A stretch of DNA of 64,000 bases from Granulosicoccus antarcticus IMCC3135 (GCF_002215215.1 NZ_CP018632.1:5142501-5206500), one strand, 5' to 3'; positions 1 to 9,466 are shown, numbered from the stretch's first letter. Notes: generated by a model not told the origin, from the letters alone. A program made the numbers and translations.

Positions 1-5
1 CCGAA

Positions 6-1636
6 CAGCAATTCCCGGTCTAACCCTCAATTCGTATAGGTATGGCTGACTCTTTGTTTACAGGCGCGCGGATCCTTTCCGCTGAATTGTCGGAATTAAC
101 TGTGCGCTTATGAGGTTGCTTTCTGAATGTCCAAGTTGAGTGTGCCGATGGTTTGGGGTGAATAGGATATATTCAACCAGACGTGGGGTCAGGCAGATCC
201 ATACGAAAGGCACTCGGATTAGCCAACGCTCTCATCAGCGATTCCCAGTTTTTAATATCGAATGTGAAAAACAGGGCTCGCAGCTTTTCCCATAGAACAA
301 TTCTCGCATGGTAGGTCCCACGGGCCGCCTGGAACAGGCGACAAGCCAACTCCTGAATCTCATCAATCAGAAAGGCCAGCAGCATCAATCCACCCAGTGT
401 ACTGCACAGATACTGCTTTCCATGACCGTAGGAATGTTCCAGGTTGTAGCCCTTGTTCTTTATGACGTTGAATAGCTCGTTTTCCACCTTCCAACGCGTA
501 CGTCCTGCGCGCGCAATCTCATAAGCGTTGTCGGCGCTGAGCGGCAAGTTCGTCACCCAGGCAAAGATGGTTTACTTGCCCTTCTTGTCAAACTCCCAAT
601 ACTCGATGAAATTAACTCGTAAATCTGGGTGAGTACCATTCAACCCGATATCGTTGGTGAATCGAAATCCACAACTTAAACCTTTCTCATTCAGATCATC
701 CGGTGCTGACTCTATGCACTCGGAGCGGTTGAGCCGCTCGGCTACCTCCTCGAACAACGCCGCACTGCTGCCCGGCTTCGCGCCGATGATAAAATCCATC
801 TTGTGGCGTAGCAGTTCCTGGATATGCGGCCCATTGGCAGCCAGCGCGTCTTCGAGTACAACGAACTTGCGATCCGGGTATTGTTGCTTGATGCTATTCA
901 GCAGACGTTTACCCGCGTTGCGTTCACAATCGTTCTTTGTGTTGCCGTCACGCAGCGTAATGGGTTCGAAGTCCAGTGGCAGTGCACGCTTGAGTTGCGG
1001 ATGCACGATGGCGGCAGCCAGGAGCTGGTGATAGAACTCGTCGCCACTTTTGCGCTTTTTCACGCAGCAGTGTTTGCAGCGGATTTTGCTGGAAGCAAAC
1101 AGGCCAGTGCCATCCATCGAGAGCAAAATTTTGTCATCGTTCCAGGCAAATTTCTTGAGCACATTGCCGCGCTGCAGGGCGCTATGCAAAGCGCGGAAAG
1201 CGGGTCGCAGTGCAGACGGATCGACTGGATCCAGAATGTCACGCATCTGACTATCACTCGGCGCCTGAGCGACGCCGAAGAGCGTTCTCAGATTGTGTTG
1301 CACGGTTCCTGCATCGGCTCGCACCTCGGTATCAAATTGCAATAGCGAGCTGTACTTGAGGCTGAACACGGCCAAGGCAGAGCTTAAGGTGTCACTCATG
1401 GTGAATTTCACACTCCCCGCTTGGCGAATGTCGGGAACGTTGTCGAAAGCCCCACGGACTTTGCTCAGCAGGCCCTCCATCGACAAATCCTTGCGTGGTT
1501 GTGGAGCGGGAGCAGCCATTGGGAGATTCCGGTAAGAAGCGATTGACCGGATAAGAATAGGCTACGAGGAGCTAAACACCAGTTGTGCGCTATCTTATTG
1601 ATTCTATTGGAGTCTCAAATCGACCGGGAATTGCTG
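6..1636 (-). mobile_element. IS4-like element, copy A (9-bp-TSD type)
   Basis: A complete insertion sequence bounded by the inverted ends CAGCAATTCCCGGTC (from position 6) and GACCGGGAATTGCTG (ending at 1636). The same ends bound the copies at 7195-8855 and 49944-51592, where 9-bp target duplications prove the boundaries. It carries one minus-strand transposase reading frame broken by a stop codon. Only 5 bp of left flank are present and they do not match the right flank, so no target duplication can be shown; the ends may have been separated by recombination. Its right end supplies the last codons of the serine recombinase gene next door. The exact IS family (IS4 or ISNCY-like) is uncertain. 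Confidence 0.85.
173..1519 (-). pseudogene. DDE transposase of IS4-like copy A, interrupted by in-frame TAA
   Basis: The reading frame starts at 1519 (MAAPAPQPRKDL) and runs 315 codons to a TAA at 572-574. It continues in the same frame through 127 more codons to 173. Seen: the N-terminal half has LSMDGTG and VLEDALAANGPH, which hold two of the catalytic acidic residues. The part after the stop has RTRWKVENELFN, which holds the third. The intact relative at 7367-8728 (453 aa) aligns end to end without a gap around the stop, so the lesion is one nonsense codon, not a frameshift. The homologous copy at 50065-51426 has a TAG at the same codon. It is either a dead transposase or one needing stop-codon readthrough. 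Confidence 0.85.
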
Positions 1637-3254
1637 GGCCACTGCTGACACTGTGTGATGGTGTTGGATCAATACGGAATATCACCACCACTTCCTCCTT
1701 GTAGATCTCAACTCGTTTGACTAGTGCTCGGATGGTATCGCGTTTGGTGATGAAGTCCGTAGTCGATAGATTCACGTTGATGGTTTTAGCAAATTCCTCC
1801 AAGTGGTTGATAACCAGAAACAGCTCACGCTGTGCGGATTGGGACTGATCCCCTTGCTCGATTTGCTCTTCGATTTCCGTGATACGTGCCTTTATCTGTT
1901 TGATCTTGGGCTCAAAATCCTGTTGATCTATGACATCACTGGCATAGCTGTCAATCAGGCGTGACGCACCCTTTTTCAATTGTGCTTTCTGCTGTTTCAG
2001 CGCCGTGATGTCGTGCCTCTCATGCTCCTTTTTCTCCAGAACATTCAAGCGCCGTTCGTACTCTTTTTTCAGCCTCTCAGGGTTCTCCAGTGCATTGATC
2101 ACCTCGGCCCACACCAACTCATCCAGCGTCTGAGTTCGCACCTGAGAATTGTCACAAATTCTTTGACCACCAAAGCGATAGGCATCCGTTCCGATACAAC
2201 GATAGTAGGCATATTGAAACTTTCCTTTAGCGGTTGATGGGCTGACTCTTTTGCCGTAGTAGGCGTAGTGACAATGCCCACATACCGTCAATCCTTGCAA
2301 TAAATGTTTAGCCCCACGCTCTCCAACTCGTGCTCGCTTTCGGTTCTCGTCCAGTTGAGCTTGTACCGCCTCGTACAACGGCTGACTTACGATCGGCGGA
2401 ACAGGAATCTCGATCCAATCCTTACGTTGCACTCGGTGCGTTGAGTGCGGCTTCTTGGGTGTCTCGGCACTGTGCTTCTGGGGTCGTACCCTCGGCATTA
2501 ATGCACCGGCCTTGGTCTTTCCAAAAGCGGCTTTGCCCATGTACGCCGGATTCTGCAGCATGCTCCAGACAACACTACGATCCCAGTGGCTTTTTCCTGT
2601 TTTTGTAGGGATATTCGCTTCACCAAGACGCCGGCATACCGCTCCAATACTGAGTCTGTCGACCCCTATCCAGTTGAATATCTGACGTACTGTTTTCGCC
2701 TGCTCAAGATCAATCACATACTGGGCAGGTTTACCGTCGAGTTGCTTGCGTGTATAGCGATAACCGTAGGGTGCTCCAGAGAGTACGTTAACGCTGCCCA
2801 CACGAGCGCGGTGAAGCTTCCCTCGACGATGACGCTCGATGATCTTAGCTCTCTCGTACTCGGCAAACATCCCTTGCATCTGCAATAACATTTCCTCTTC
2901 GGGTGAGGTGCCAACCTTGTGGTTTAGAAAGTTGACGACAACCCCTGCGCTGGCAAACTCCTCCATGAGCAAAGCCTGGTGGGCATACTTGCGCGAGAGT
3001 CGATCCGGGGAATGAATATACAGGTGATCAACGGCTCCGATAGAAATCGCATCACGCAACCTCTCCAATTCCGGACGGATCAGCGTAGCGCCACTCACTC
3101 CCGCATCACTGAAAACCATGTCATCGATAAGCTGCCCGCCGTCGCTGACAATCCTCTCTTTCAGCGCCTGGATCTGGCTATCGATGGTGCAATCCTTGGC
3201 CTGCTTTGGCGATGAGACTCGTGCGTAGAGTGCGCAGATGTTTTGATGGCTCAT
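1590..3254 (-). CDS. Large serine recombinase
   Basis: A 554-residue site-specific recombinase that would cut and rejoin DNA through a serine-phosphate intermediate. Seen: resolvase domain at about residues 5-150 with the YARVSS motif (nucleophile Ser14) and the SPDRLSRKY arginine motif; a recombinase domain at about 165-275; a zinc-ribbon (CGHCHYAYYGKR then YYRCIG) near 330-355; a long charged coiled-coil at about 390-480. Length fits the large serine recombinase family. Its start overlaps the stop of the 68-aa gene at 3251-3457 (ATGA), so the two are translationally coupled. The last 14 or so residues are encoded by the end of the IS at 6-1636, so the native C-terminus was cut off and replaced. 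The core domains are intact, so it may still work. Confidence 0.92.
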   Translation of the reverse strand: MSHQNICALYARVSSPKQAKDCTIDSQIQALKERIVSDGGQLIDDMVFSDAGVSGATLIRPELERLRDAISIGAVDHLYIHSPDRLSRKYAHQALLMEEFASAGVVVNFLNHKVGTSPEEEMLLQMQGMFAEYERAKIIERHRRGKLHRARVGSVNVLSGAPYGYRYTRKQLDGKPAQYVIDLEQAKTVRQIFNWIGVDRLSIGAVCRRLGEANIPTKTGKSHWDRSVVWSMLQNPAYMGKAAFGKTKAGALMPRVRPQKHSAETPKKPHSTHRVQRKDWIEIPVPPIVSQPLYEAVQAQLDENRKRARVGERGAKHLLQGLTVCGHCHYAYYGKRVSPSTAKGKFQYAYYRCIGTDAYRFGGQRICDNSQVRTQTLDELVWAEVINALENPERLKKEYERRLNVLEKKEHERHDITALKQQKAQLKKGASRLIDSYASDVIDQQDFEPKIKQIKARITEIEEQIEQGDQSQSAQRELFLVINHLEEFAKTINVNLSTTDFITKRDTIRALVKRVEIYKEEVVVIFRIDPTPSHSVSSGPAIPGRFETPIESIR

Positions 3255-3457
3255 TGCGGGCTCCTGGAAGGTCTCAGAATGTCAGGATCGGCTTGTTGGT
3301 CCGGCTCGGCCTCATCCGTGTTGAGTGGTGTAGAGAGGCTCACAGCCACTGTGGGGCTGAATCTCTGGTAGGCCTGCTGCAAACAATCGTGGGAGAAGCG
3401 GTTGGGTTCGAACTCGACCCTGACAGTCAGCACCTGGCGTCGTTTGCGCTTGGTCAT
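3251..3457 (-). CDS. Small hypothetical protein, coupled to serine recombinase
   Basis: A 68-residue basic protein (begins MTKRKRRQVLTV) that I do not recognise as a named domain family. It overlaps the recombinase start at 3251-3254 by 4 bp, and its own start overlaps the stop of the truncated gene upstream by ATGA at 3454-3457. This chain of overlaps is strong support that it is a real gene in a three-gene operon. Small genes in this position often accompany large serine recombinases in transposons and could be a directionality or DNA-binding factor. That role is inference from context only. Confidence 0.6.
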   Translation of the reverse strand: MTKRKRRQVLTVRVEFEPNRFSHDCLQQAYQRFSPTVAVSLSTPLNTDEAEPDQQADPDILRPSRSPQ

Positions 3458-3611
3458 GACGTTGCCCCTGTAGTCCTGGAGATCGACGGATCAATGGCTA
3501 CAAACAGCTCAATGTGCGCTTCTGTATTGCCTTTGAAATGACCGCTGAGACACGCTCTGCCAATGCGGATACCCCAGTGTACGCCGGTTTTTGCTCTTTT
3601 GTTGGTAGCGT
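3454..3611 (-). pseudogene. 5'-truncated gene of the recombinase operon
   Basis: The open frame ending at 3454 (last residues IDPSISRTTGATS) overlaps the start of the 68-aa gene by 4 bp, the spacing expected of an operon gene. Its upstream part is lost at about 3611, where the sequence switches abruptly to group II intron reverse transcriptase. Only about 50 codons remain. The product is unrecognised. Confidence 0.45.
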
Positions 3612-4283
3612 AAGGACGCCTCCCTGCGCGACTCCTTCGCTGGCCGCACAGAAAAGTCCGGCGTCTACGTGCCCCGCTTTGATGAACCTCCACAACAGGG
3701 ACATGAAACGAGTGTCCCGAATACGTTTGCGGACAGATTTCATCAAGAGCCTATGATGCACTGTATCAAAGTAACTGGCGAGGTCTCCCTCTATAACCCA
3801 CCGGCCACTTGTGTCAGCATTGTCCGTTAGCTGCAATTTCACAGTACGGATAGCATGGTGAACACTTCGTTCCGGTCGGAACCCGTATGAGAGACTGTGA
3901 AAATCATTCTCCCAGATAGGATCCATGGCCATTAGCATCGCCCGTTGCACAATCCGATCGCGCAACGTCGCGATGCCCAGTGGTCGTCGTTTGCCATTAG
4001 CCTTCGGGATATAGATCCTTCGTGCTGGGGCAGGTAGGTACTTCTCTGAGAGCAGATCCTCACGGATGTGCTCCAGAAAGTCAGGAAGTACATCTGGCCC
4101 CAGATGCTGCTTGGTCATGCCGTCCACGCCAGGCGTTTTAGAGCCAGATGATGACAGCGTGATTCTAGCCGCTTCTGTAAGCCAGTCGTGCTCTGCAATC
4201 AGGCGCAACAACCGATCAACTCGTCGAGTCGAATCCGTTGCTGTCCATGTAGCGAGTTTGCGTTGTAGGTCACCGATTATCAA
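3612..4283 (-). pseudogene. ltrA: Group II intron reverse transcriptase, 5' part only
   Basis: About 224 residues of an intron-encoded reverse transcriptase/maturase that would copy the intron RNA into DNA during retrohoming. Seen: the N-terminal RT blocks KTPGVDGM, RRIYIPKANGKRRPLG, LRDRIVQRA, LSYGFRPERSVHHAI and the palm motif start WVIEGDLASYFDTV. The frame then breaks just after VAQGGVL, where intact relatives continue SPLLSNI. Everything after this point, including the YADD catalytic motif and the maturase domain, is missing, because at about 3611 the sequence becomes the recombinase operon. It cannot be active. It is a different type from the RT remnant at 55038-56103. Confidence 0.9.
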
Positions 4284-4740
4284 AGGTCTTCACCTCACTG
4301 GGTCGATTAATGTAAAACACAAACATGCTTGAACTGCTTCCCTTTGCCATGTAGTGGGCTTTCCCCACCTCGGACTACTACGGAAGCTCCGCCACTCGGC
4401 AGGGCATCAGGGTCGTGCCCCCTTGGCATCCCATACCGAGCTTCCCTGGTTTGCTTGACTGGACTCAACATGTAGGGTCGGCTGTCCATCGCACTCTTTG
4501 TCCTTGCTTTCCGCAAGTCGGCAGGAAGCTGTGCTGCAATGTGTGTAGCAGACACAACACCGTGAGCGGCCAAATAACTTGGCCCCGTCATTCGCCTGAA
4601 CTGAGGCTGGCTGTAGCAGTTCAGAATTCCTGCACGGCGTAACAGATCATTTTCACCGTGGCGACGTTTCAACCCGCAGAGACGAATTAATGGATTCATG
4701 TTCTTCAACCTTTCTACACTTAGTCTCGAAAGTCATCTTG
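4284..4740 (-). ncRNA. Group II intron RNA, 5' domains (partial)
   Basis: Gene-free sequence immediately upstream of the intron RT. It has the G-rich, folded character of group II ribozyme domains upstream of the ORF, including the stretch reading GGTGGGGAAAGCCCACTAC and a short spacer before the RT start. An open frame of 133 codons crosses it but gives no recognisable protein. The 5' splice boundary cannot be placed by eye; about 4740 is a guess. The 3' domains (V and VI) are lost with the rest of the RT. Confidence 0.5.
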
Positions 4741-4974
4741 GCGTCATGATCTTTGCCTCAACCCCCTTTGTCAGCGGACTACATCACCCGATGGGCACAC
4801 CACCGGTCACTGCCGCTCAGACTCATCCTCGTTACACTCGAAGAGGCTGACATCGAGGGCTATCCTAGTTTTCAATGCCAACATTCCAGTCAAACTCGTG
4901 ATCCTGTTTGAGCATCCTGCTCGCCTCGGATTCCAGGCGTACGCCAGCTGACATCCCAACACCAGCACTGGTTA

Positions 4975-6303
4975 GGGTCTGTGCAAATATTAATATTCAA
5001 ATTATAAGAATATCTGCTACGCTCAGCACATGAGCAGAGAAGAATTGTCGCGCAAGCGTCTCGTAGATAAAATTGGTTTGAAATATTCGCAAATCCTTCT
5101 CTCACTCGACGAACGAGGCCGGCGCGAATGGGCTGCCACCGAGGCGATGGCATTGGGTCACGGCGGCATCACGATCGTTCACGAAGCAAGCGCCCTATCG
5201 ATGCCTACTATACGTAGCGGCATCGCCGAGCTGATGGAGCGCAACGGCGGCGCGATTGAGTCTCCGCGTCGAGTTCGTCGTCCGGGTGCCGGACGCCCCT
5301 CGAAACTTGCCGAAGACCCCGAACTGCTCGGTGCTCTGGAGTCGCTTGTGGAGCCGGGCACACGCGGCGATCCACAGTCGCCGCTGCGTTGGACGACCAA
5401 GAGCGTGCGGGTGCTCGCAAACGAGCTTGGCGCGGCAGGGCATTCAGTGAGTTTCCGGAGCGTGTCGACGCTGCTCAAACAGTTGGGCTACTCTTTGCAA
5501 GGCAACGCAAAAACGATCGAAGGAGCTCAGCATCCAGACCGCAACGCGCAATTTCTATATATCGCCAAACAGAGCAAGCGACACATAAAGGCTGCACAGC
5601 CTGCGCTGTCGGTAGACACGAAAAAGAAGGAGCTTGTCGGAGCCTTCAAGAACGGCGGCCAAGAATATCGCCCCAAAGGTGAGCCGGAGAAGGTCAAGAC
5701 CCACGATTTCAAGGGTGAGCTTGGCAGGGTGGCTCCGTACGGCGTTTACGACATCGCGGACAACGACGCCTGGGTGAACGTCGGGATCAGTGCGGACACG
5801 GCCGAGTTTGCGGTGCAAAGCATCCGCCGCTGGTGGCAGACATCCGGCAAGGCACGTTACGGATCGGCGCGCGAGATTTTTATCACCGCCGACTGCGGGG
5901 GCAGTAACGGTTACCGCAGCCGGCTCTGGAAGCTTGAACTTCAGGGGCTCAGTGACGAGCTGGGTCGATCAATCAGCGTCAGCCACTTTCCGCCGGGCAC
6001 GAGCAAATGGAATCGAATCGAGCACCGACTCTTCAGCTTTATCACCATGAACTGGCGCGGCAAGCCGTTGTACGATTATCGCACGGTAATCGAGCTGATC
6101 GGAGCGACGAAGACAGAACAAGGACTAGAAGTACGCTGTGAGCTTGACACAAACACCTACGAGAAAGGGCGCAAGGTAACGGACGAAGAAATGGAGTCAA
6201 TCAACCTGCACCCCCACAAATTCCATGGCGAGTGGAACTACACGATAAAACCACGGGAATAATGCAACTCTGTGTAATTGAATAGTTATTTATGCACAGG
6301 CCC
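4975..6303 (+). mobile_element. ISAzo13-family insertion sequence (1329 bp)
   Basis: Ends GGGTCTGTGCA (4975) and TGCACAGGCCC (6303) are imperfect inverted repeats. A 3-bp duplication TTA flanks it at 4972-4974 and 6304-6306. It sits inside orfB of the IS3 element: the frame reads RTTGP up to the right junction and resumes NQCWCWDVSW on the left. One intact transposase gene fills it. Confidence 0.88.
5030..6262 (+). CDS. ISAzo13-family transposase
   Basis: A 410-residue DDE transposase that cuts and joins the element's ends. Seen: an N-terminal helix-turn-helix region followed by the family-typical RRPGAGRPSK linker; then the acidic motifs ALSVDTKKKEL, IFITADCGGSNG and SKWNRIEHRLFSF that carry the DDE residues. 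The length is full for the family and there is no internal stop. With perfect TSDs around it, this is one of the best-preserved mobile genes in the window. Start chosen at the ATG at 5030, about 55 bp inside the left end. Confidence 0.93.
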   Translation: MSREELSRKRLVDKIGLKYSQILLSLDERGRREWAATEAMALGHGGITIVHEASALSMPTIRSGIAELMERNGGAIESPRRVRRPGAGRPSKLAEDPELLGALESLVEPGTRGDPQSPLRWTTKSVRVLANELGAAGHSVSFRSVSTLLKQLGYSLQGNAKTIEGAQHPDRNAQFLYIAKQSKRHIKAAQPALSVDTKKKELVGAFKNGGQEYRPKGEPEKVKTHDFKGELGRVAPYGVYDIADNDAWVNVGISADTAEFAVQSIRRWWQTSGKARYGSAREIFITADCGGSNGYRSRLWKLELQGLSDELGRSISVSHFPPGTSKWNRIEHRLFSFITMNWRGKPLYDYRTVIELIGATKTEQGLEVRCELDTNTYEKGRKVTDEEMESINLHPHKFHGEWNYTIKPRE

Positions 6304-6719
6304 TTAGGCCCGGTCGTACGATATTCCTCCGGCTTGGATCTCTTCTGACGAGGCTTTGCACGCCCGCGATCATGCTGACGGTTTGCATGACGCAGAAAGC
6401 GATAGAAGCTTGATTCACTGCCATAATACAACCCTTGATCTGCCAGTGTTGGTACGATCTGACTCGGTGGCAAACTCTGGAACTGGGGCAGGTCGCACGT
6501 CAGATAGATCCTTTCACGTTCGAACTCGCTGAACTTGTTGCTTGGCACGGGCCGCTCGGCCATTGCTCGGCGATCGCAAATCACTTGCCCATCGTGCTGC
6601 CATCGCCGGTAGGTGGCTGGGTGGATCTCCACTGTCTGACAAGACTCGTTCAAGCGAGCACCAGCGGCACGAGCCTCATCAATCAGGGTGATAGTCTTCT
6701 GACGTTGCTCGAGACTCAC
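6304..6719 (-). pseudogene. IS3 orfB, N-terminal part (continues at 4971-4890)
   Basis: About 139 codons starting at 6719 (MSLEQRQKTITL) and running to the ISAzo13 junction. The frame resumes exactly at 4971, beyond the TTA duplication, with NQCWCWDVSW. This matches the start of the IS3 integrase core (usual form NQVWSWDIT, first catalytic Asp). It then loses similarity and stops at 4890. The HTH_21-like N-terminal region is complete and the catalytic core is absent. Overlaps orfA by 4 bp, as usual for IS3 elements. Confidence 0.82.
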
Positions 6720-7194
6720 TTCCCGTCCTCGGGCTCCTCGAACAACGCATTGAACTTTTTTCGCAAAATCAGCAATGCCGCTGCCTCCGCCAGGGCTTTT
6801 TCCTTTCGGACAAGCTCCTTCTCTAGTTCTGCTACCTTCTTGCGATCCGCCTTAGTCGCGCTCTTGAGCTCCTTTTCACTGGCTTGACTCCAATCATTAG
6901 CCTGCTCACAAGCGGCGCGCCACTGCGTCAATTGCTCAACAAAGATGCCCTTCTCACGGCAGTAGCCAGCGATCTCAGCCTGGTTCATTGCAGCGGTTTC
7001 CATCACCACTGCAAACTTATCCCGCGATGTCCAACCGTTCGGTGTGTTATCCGAATCAGGCATCAGCCTTCCCTGTGCTCTGGCTTCCTTACGCCAGTTG
7101 TACAGTGTCGGCTCTGATATGCCTTCTTGCTTTGACAATGCTGTAATCGACATGTTGTCAGGTGGCAACATCTTCTTCAACACTGACTCTTTAC

Positions 7195-8855
7195 CAGCAA
7201 TTCCCGGCGAACAAGTACCGTAGTTGTATTGTAATGTAAAACTGGTTACCAATTTATTGCAGGCACCGATGGGCCTACCGCGAATTGGCATGAGTGATCA
7301 GATGTGGAGGAACGTGCGGTAGGCCTAAAGTTGGTGTGTGGAGTGTGGGCAGTAAGATGAGCCGACCTATGTTGGCCGATCAGAAGGTATCTCGAAGGCA
7401 AAGTCGCCTGGCTTATGCCAAAAACGCATGAACCCCTCCCATTCGGAGGCTTTGACGGTGGTAAAGGCGGCGCGCAGGCGTTCCCACAGGTTCCGGCGTG
7501 ATTTGTGATGTATGCGGATTTCGCCGAAAACCCGGCAGAAGCTCTCCTGGACCTGATCGATCAGAAAAGCCAGGAACATCAATCCACCGAGCACACTGGA
7601 GAGGTACTGCTTTCCGTGGCCGTAGGAATGCCCCATGTGATAGCCCTGGTTCTTGGCTGCGTTGAATGTCTCATTCTCGATCTTCCATCGCGCGCGTCCG
7701 GCGCGCATGATCTGCTCGGCGTTCTCAGGGGTGATCTGCAGGCTGCTGATCCACTGCCAGTTATGCTCCTTGCCCTGTCGATCAATCTCGTAGTACTCCA
7801 GACAATTGACCAGCAGCTCAGTGTGAGTGTTGTTCAAGGGAACTTGCTCGCAGATGCGATAACCACGAAGCAGGCCCGTCTTCTCATCCACTGTTTCCCA
7901 CGCCTGCAACTCCCCTTGCTTCATGCGCTGATCCAGCGTCTCGAAAAGTGCGGCGTTAGAGCCGGGTTTGGCAACGATGATAAAGTCCATCCGGTGTTCG
8001 ATCAATGTCTTTAAGTGCGGCCCGTTAGCAGCCAGTGCATCTTCGATCACAATGAAACCACGCTTGGGGTACTGAGCGGCAAGACTGGCAATCAGGCGCT
8101 TACCCGCATTGCGTTCGCAGTCATTCTTGTTCGAGCCATCGGCACGAGTGATAGGCTCGAAATCCAGTGGCAGCACCGTGCTGCGTTCGGGATGAACGAT
8201 CACGGCACCGAGCATCTGATGGTAGAACTCTGATCCTTCATCAGACTTCTGGTTGCGTTTGGGCTTTTTCACGCAGCAGTGCTTGCAGCTGATGCGAGTG
8301 GATGAGAAAGTGCCTGTGCCGTCTATCGAGAGCAACAATTTGCCGTTGAACAACTGGAAGTCCTTGAGCGAGTTGCTGCGCTGCAGGCCACTGTGAATGG
8401 CACGAAAGGCGCCTCGCAACTCGCTCGGATTGACCGGATCGAGAATCGCGCGCATCTGAGAATCACAGGGGACTTGGCTCAACCCGAACAAGGTGCGCAG
8501 ATTGTGGTTCGAGACAGGCTCGCTGGAACGGGCATGCTGATCGAACATCAATAAGGAGGGGTACTTGAGTGAAAAGATCGCCAGTCCAGCCATCAGCGAA
8601 TCGGACATCGAATACTGGACACTGGCCTGCCTGCGCTTATCATTGACTTTGTCAAAGGCGGTGCGAACAGTGGTCAACAAACCGGGCATTGAAACGTCCG
8701 GGCGGAAACGAGCAAACGGGGCTGCCATGGGCTACAACTCAACATCATCAACAAACAGATGTGAAAAGCGTAGTCGGCAGATTACGAAAAGCTAGTAGCC
8801 AAGGTCCGCTACAACGTTGATCTGGCGAGGTTTGTCAACTCGCCGGGAACTGCTG
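7195..8855 (-). mobile_element. IS4-like element, copy B (intact, 1661 bp)
   Basis: Ends CAGCAATTCCCGGCG and CGCCGGGAACTGCTG form a terminal inverted repeat. It is flanked by the perfect 9-bp duplication ACTCTTTAC at 7186-7194 and 8856-8864. It is inserted in IS3 orfA. It carries one uninterrupted transposase gene, so this is the reference copy for the broken versions at 6-1636, 37690-38120 and 49944-51592. Confidence 0.95.
7367..8728 (-). CDS. DDE transposase of IS4-like copy B
   Basis: A 453-residue transposase. Seen: LLSIDGTGTF, FIVIEDALAANGPH and RARWKIENETFN carry the three acidic residues of the RNase H-like core. A Cys pair near residue 175 (CKHCCVKK) and KNDCERNAGKRL are shared by all copies in this window. 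At the codon where copies A and D have a stop, this copy reads GGC AAG GAG (Glu). Full length, preceded by 127 bp of element end. Probably functional. The superfamily is clear, but assignment to IS4 rather than ISNCY is not. Confidence 0.92.
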   Translation of the reverse strand: MAAPFARFRPDVSMPGLLTTVRTAFDKVNDKRRQASVQYSMSDSLMAGLAIFSLKYPSLLMFDQHARSSEPVSNHNLRTLFGLSQVPCDSQMRAILDPVNPSELRGAFRAIHSGLQRSNSLKDFQLFNGKLLLSIDGTGTFSSTRISCKHCCVKKPKRNQKSDEGSEFYHQMLGAVIVHPERSTVLPLDFEPITRADGSNKNDCERNAGKRLIASLAAQYPKRGFIVIEDALAANGPHLKTLIEHRMDFIIVAKPGSNAALFETLDQRMKQGELQAWETVDEKTGLLRGYRICEQVPLNNTHTELLVNCLEYYEIDRQGKEHNWQWISSLQITPENAEQIMRAGRARWKIENETFNAAKNQGYHMGHSYGHGKQYLSSVLGGLMFLAFLIDQVQESFCRVFGEIRIHHKSRRNLWERLRAAFTTVKASEWEGFMRFWHKPGDFAFEIPSDRPT

Positions 8856-8960
8856 ACTCTTTACGTTCTTGGGAGTATCCCATCATTGACCTCTGTCTCG
8901 CCCTCTCTATAGTATAAGAATTCTCTCAGTGAGAGGCTGCAACAATCCTGACAGAGGGGG

Positions 8961-9380
8961 GAGCGTGGTCTGCGATGTATTCCCATGGGAAAGAAAAATT
9001 GGCTCTTCTGTTGGACAGAGCTAGGGGCAGAACACGTTGGATTGATCCAGAGCCTGATTGCAACCTGTCGTCTACAAGGCATCAACCCGTACACCTATCT
9101 GGTAGACGTGCTGCAGCGAGTCAGTATTCATCCGGCAAGTCGGGTGGAAGAGCTCACGCCACGATTGTGGAAGGAGCACTTTGCAGATAATCCGCTGAGA
9201 TCGGACATCTACGACTCCGGCTGAACCCCGCAGAAAGTCAAAAGCTACCCGCAATCGAATCCATGATGCTTATCCGGCAGAGTCGTCGTGCGCTGAATGA
9301 TCGTATCTGGCGAGGCTCAATTGCGCTTGCCGTACCAGAATACTCGCAAGAAGGCTATACGCCCTCAAATGACCGCTTAC
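8961..9380 (+). mobile_element. IS66 3'-end fragment
   Basis: 420 bp that match 36991-37410 base for base as far as I can compare. They hold the last 88 or so codons of an IS66 TnpC (stop near 9224) plus the right terminal repeat ending GACCGCTTAC. It abuts the IS3 terminal repeat on its left, with a few G bases between, so its 5' part was lost. It lies in the same orientation as the complete IS66 at 34786-37410. Confidence 0.93.
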
Positions 9381-9466
9381 GAATGATCGTATCTGGCGAG
9401 GCTCAATTGCGCTTGCCGTACCAGAATACTCGCAAGAAGGCTATACGCCCTCAAATGACCGCTTAC
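9295..9466. repeat. Tandem duplication of IS66 right end (2 x 86 bp)
   Basis: Two back-to-back 86-bp copies, 9295-9380 and 9381-9466, each starting GAATGATCGTATC and ending GACCGCTTAC. The complete IS66 at 37410 has only one copy. The second terminal repeat is therefore a local duplication, perhaps from slippage or an aborted transposition at the IS end. Confidence 0.9.

Larger units (their letters stand above)
6716..8886 (-). pseudogene. IS3 orfA, split by IS4-like copy B
   Basis: The gene starts at the ATG at 8884-8886 (MMGYSQERKES), is interrupted at 8856, and resumes at 7185 (VLKKMLPPDN) down to 6716. Joined, it gives a 166-residue protein in one frame. Seen: a helix-turn-helix with SKQEGISEPTLYNWRKEAR, and a C-terminal leucine-zipper-like region rich in Glu and Lys (about residues 120-160). 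Such proteins bind IS3 ends and are fused to orfB by frameshifting. The 9-bp ACTCTTTAC duplication at both junctions shows that the interruption is a clean transposition. Confidence 0.88.
4890..8953 (-). mobile_element. IS3-family element, nested target of two later insertions
   Basis: Minus-strand IS3-type element. Its 5' end reads TGTCAGGATTGTTGCAGCC inward from 8953. This matches the other end of a related copy at 9854 (TGTCAAGATAGTTGCAGC), so these are the terminal repeats. orfA is split by the IS4-like element at 7195-8855, and orfB is split by the ISAzo13 element at 4975-6303. The element's 3' part is lost beyond about 4890. Removing both insertions and one copy of each target duplication restores continuous orfA and the N-terminal half of orfB, so the insertions are later than the IS3. 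Confidence 0.85.

Noticed and set aside
4307-4708. 133-codon minus-strand frame upstream of the group II RT
   Set aside because: Lies in the intron RNA region; translated text is not protein-like and intron RNA often has such frames.
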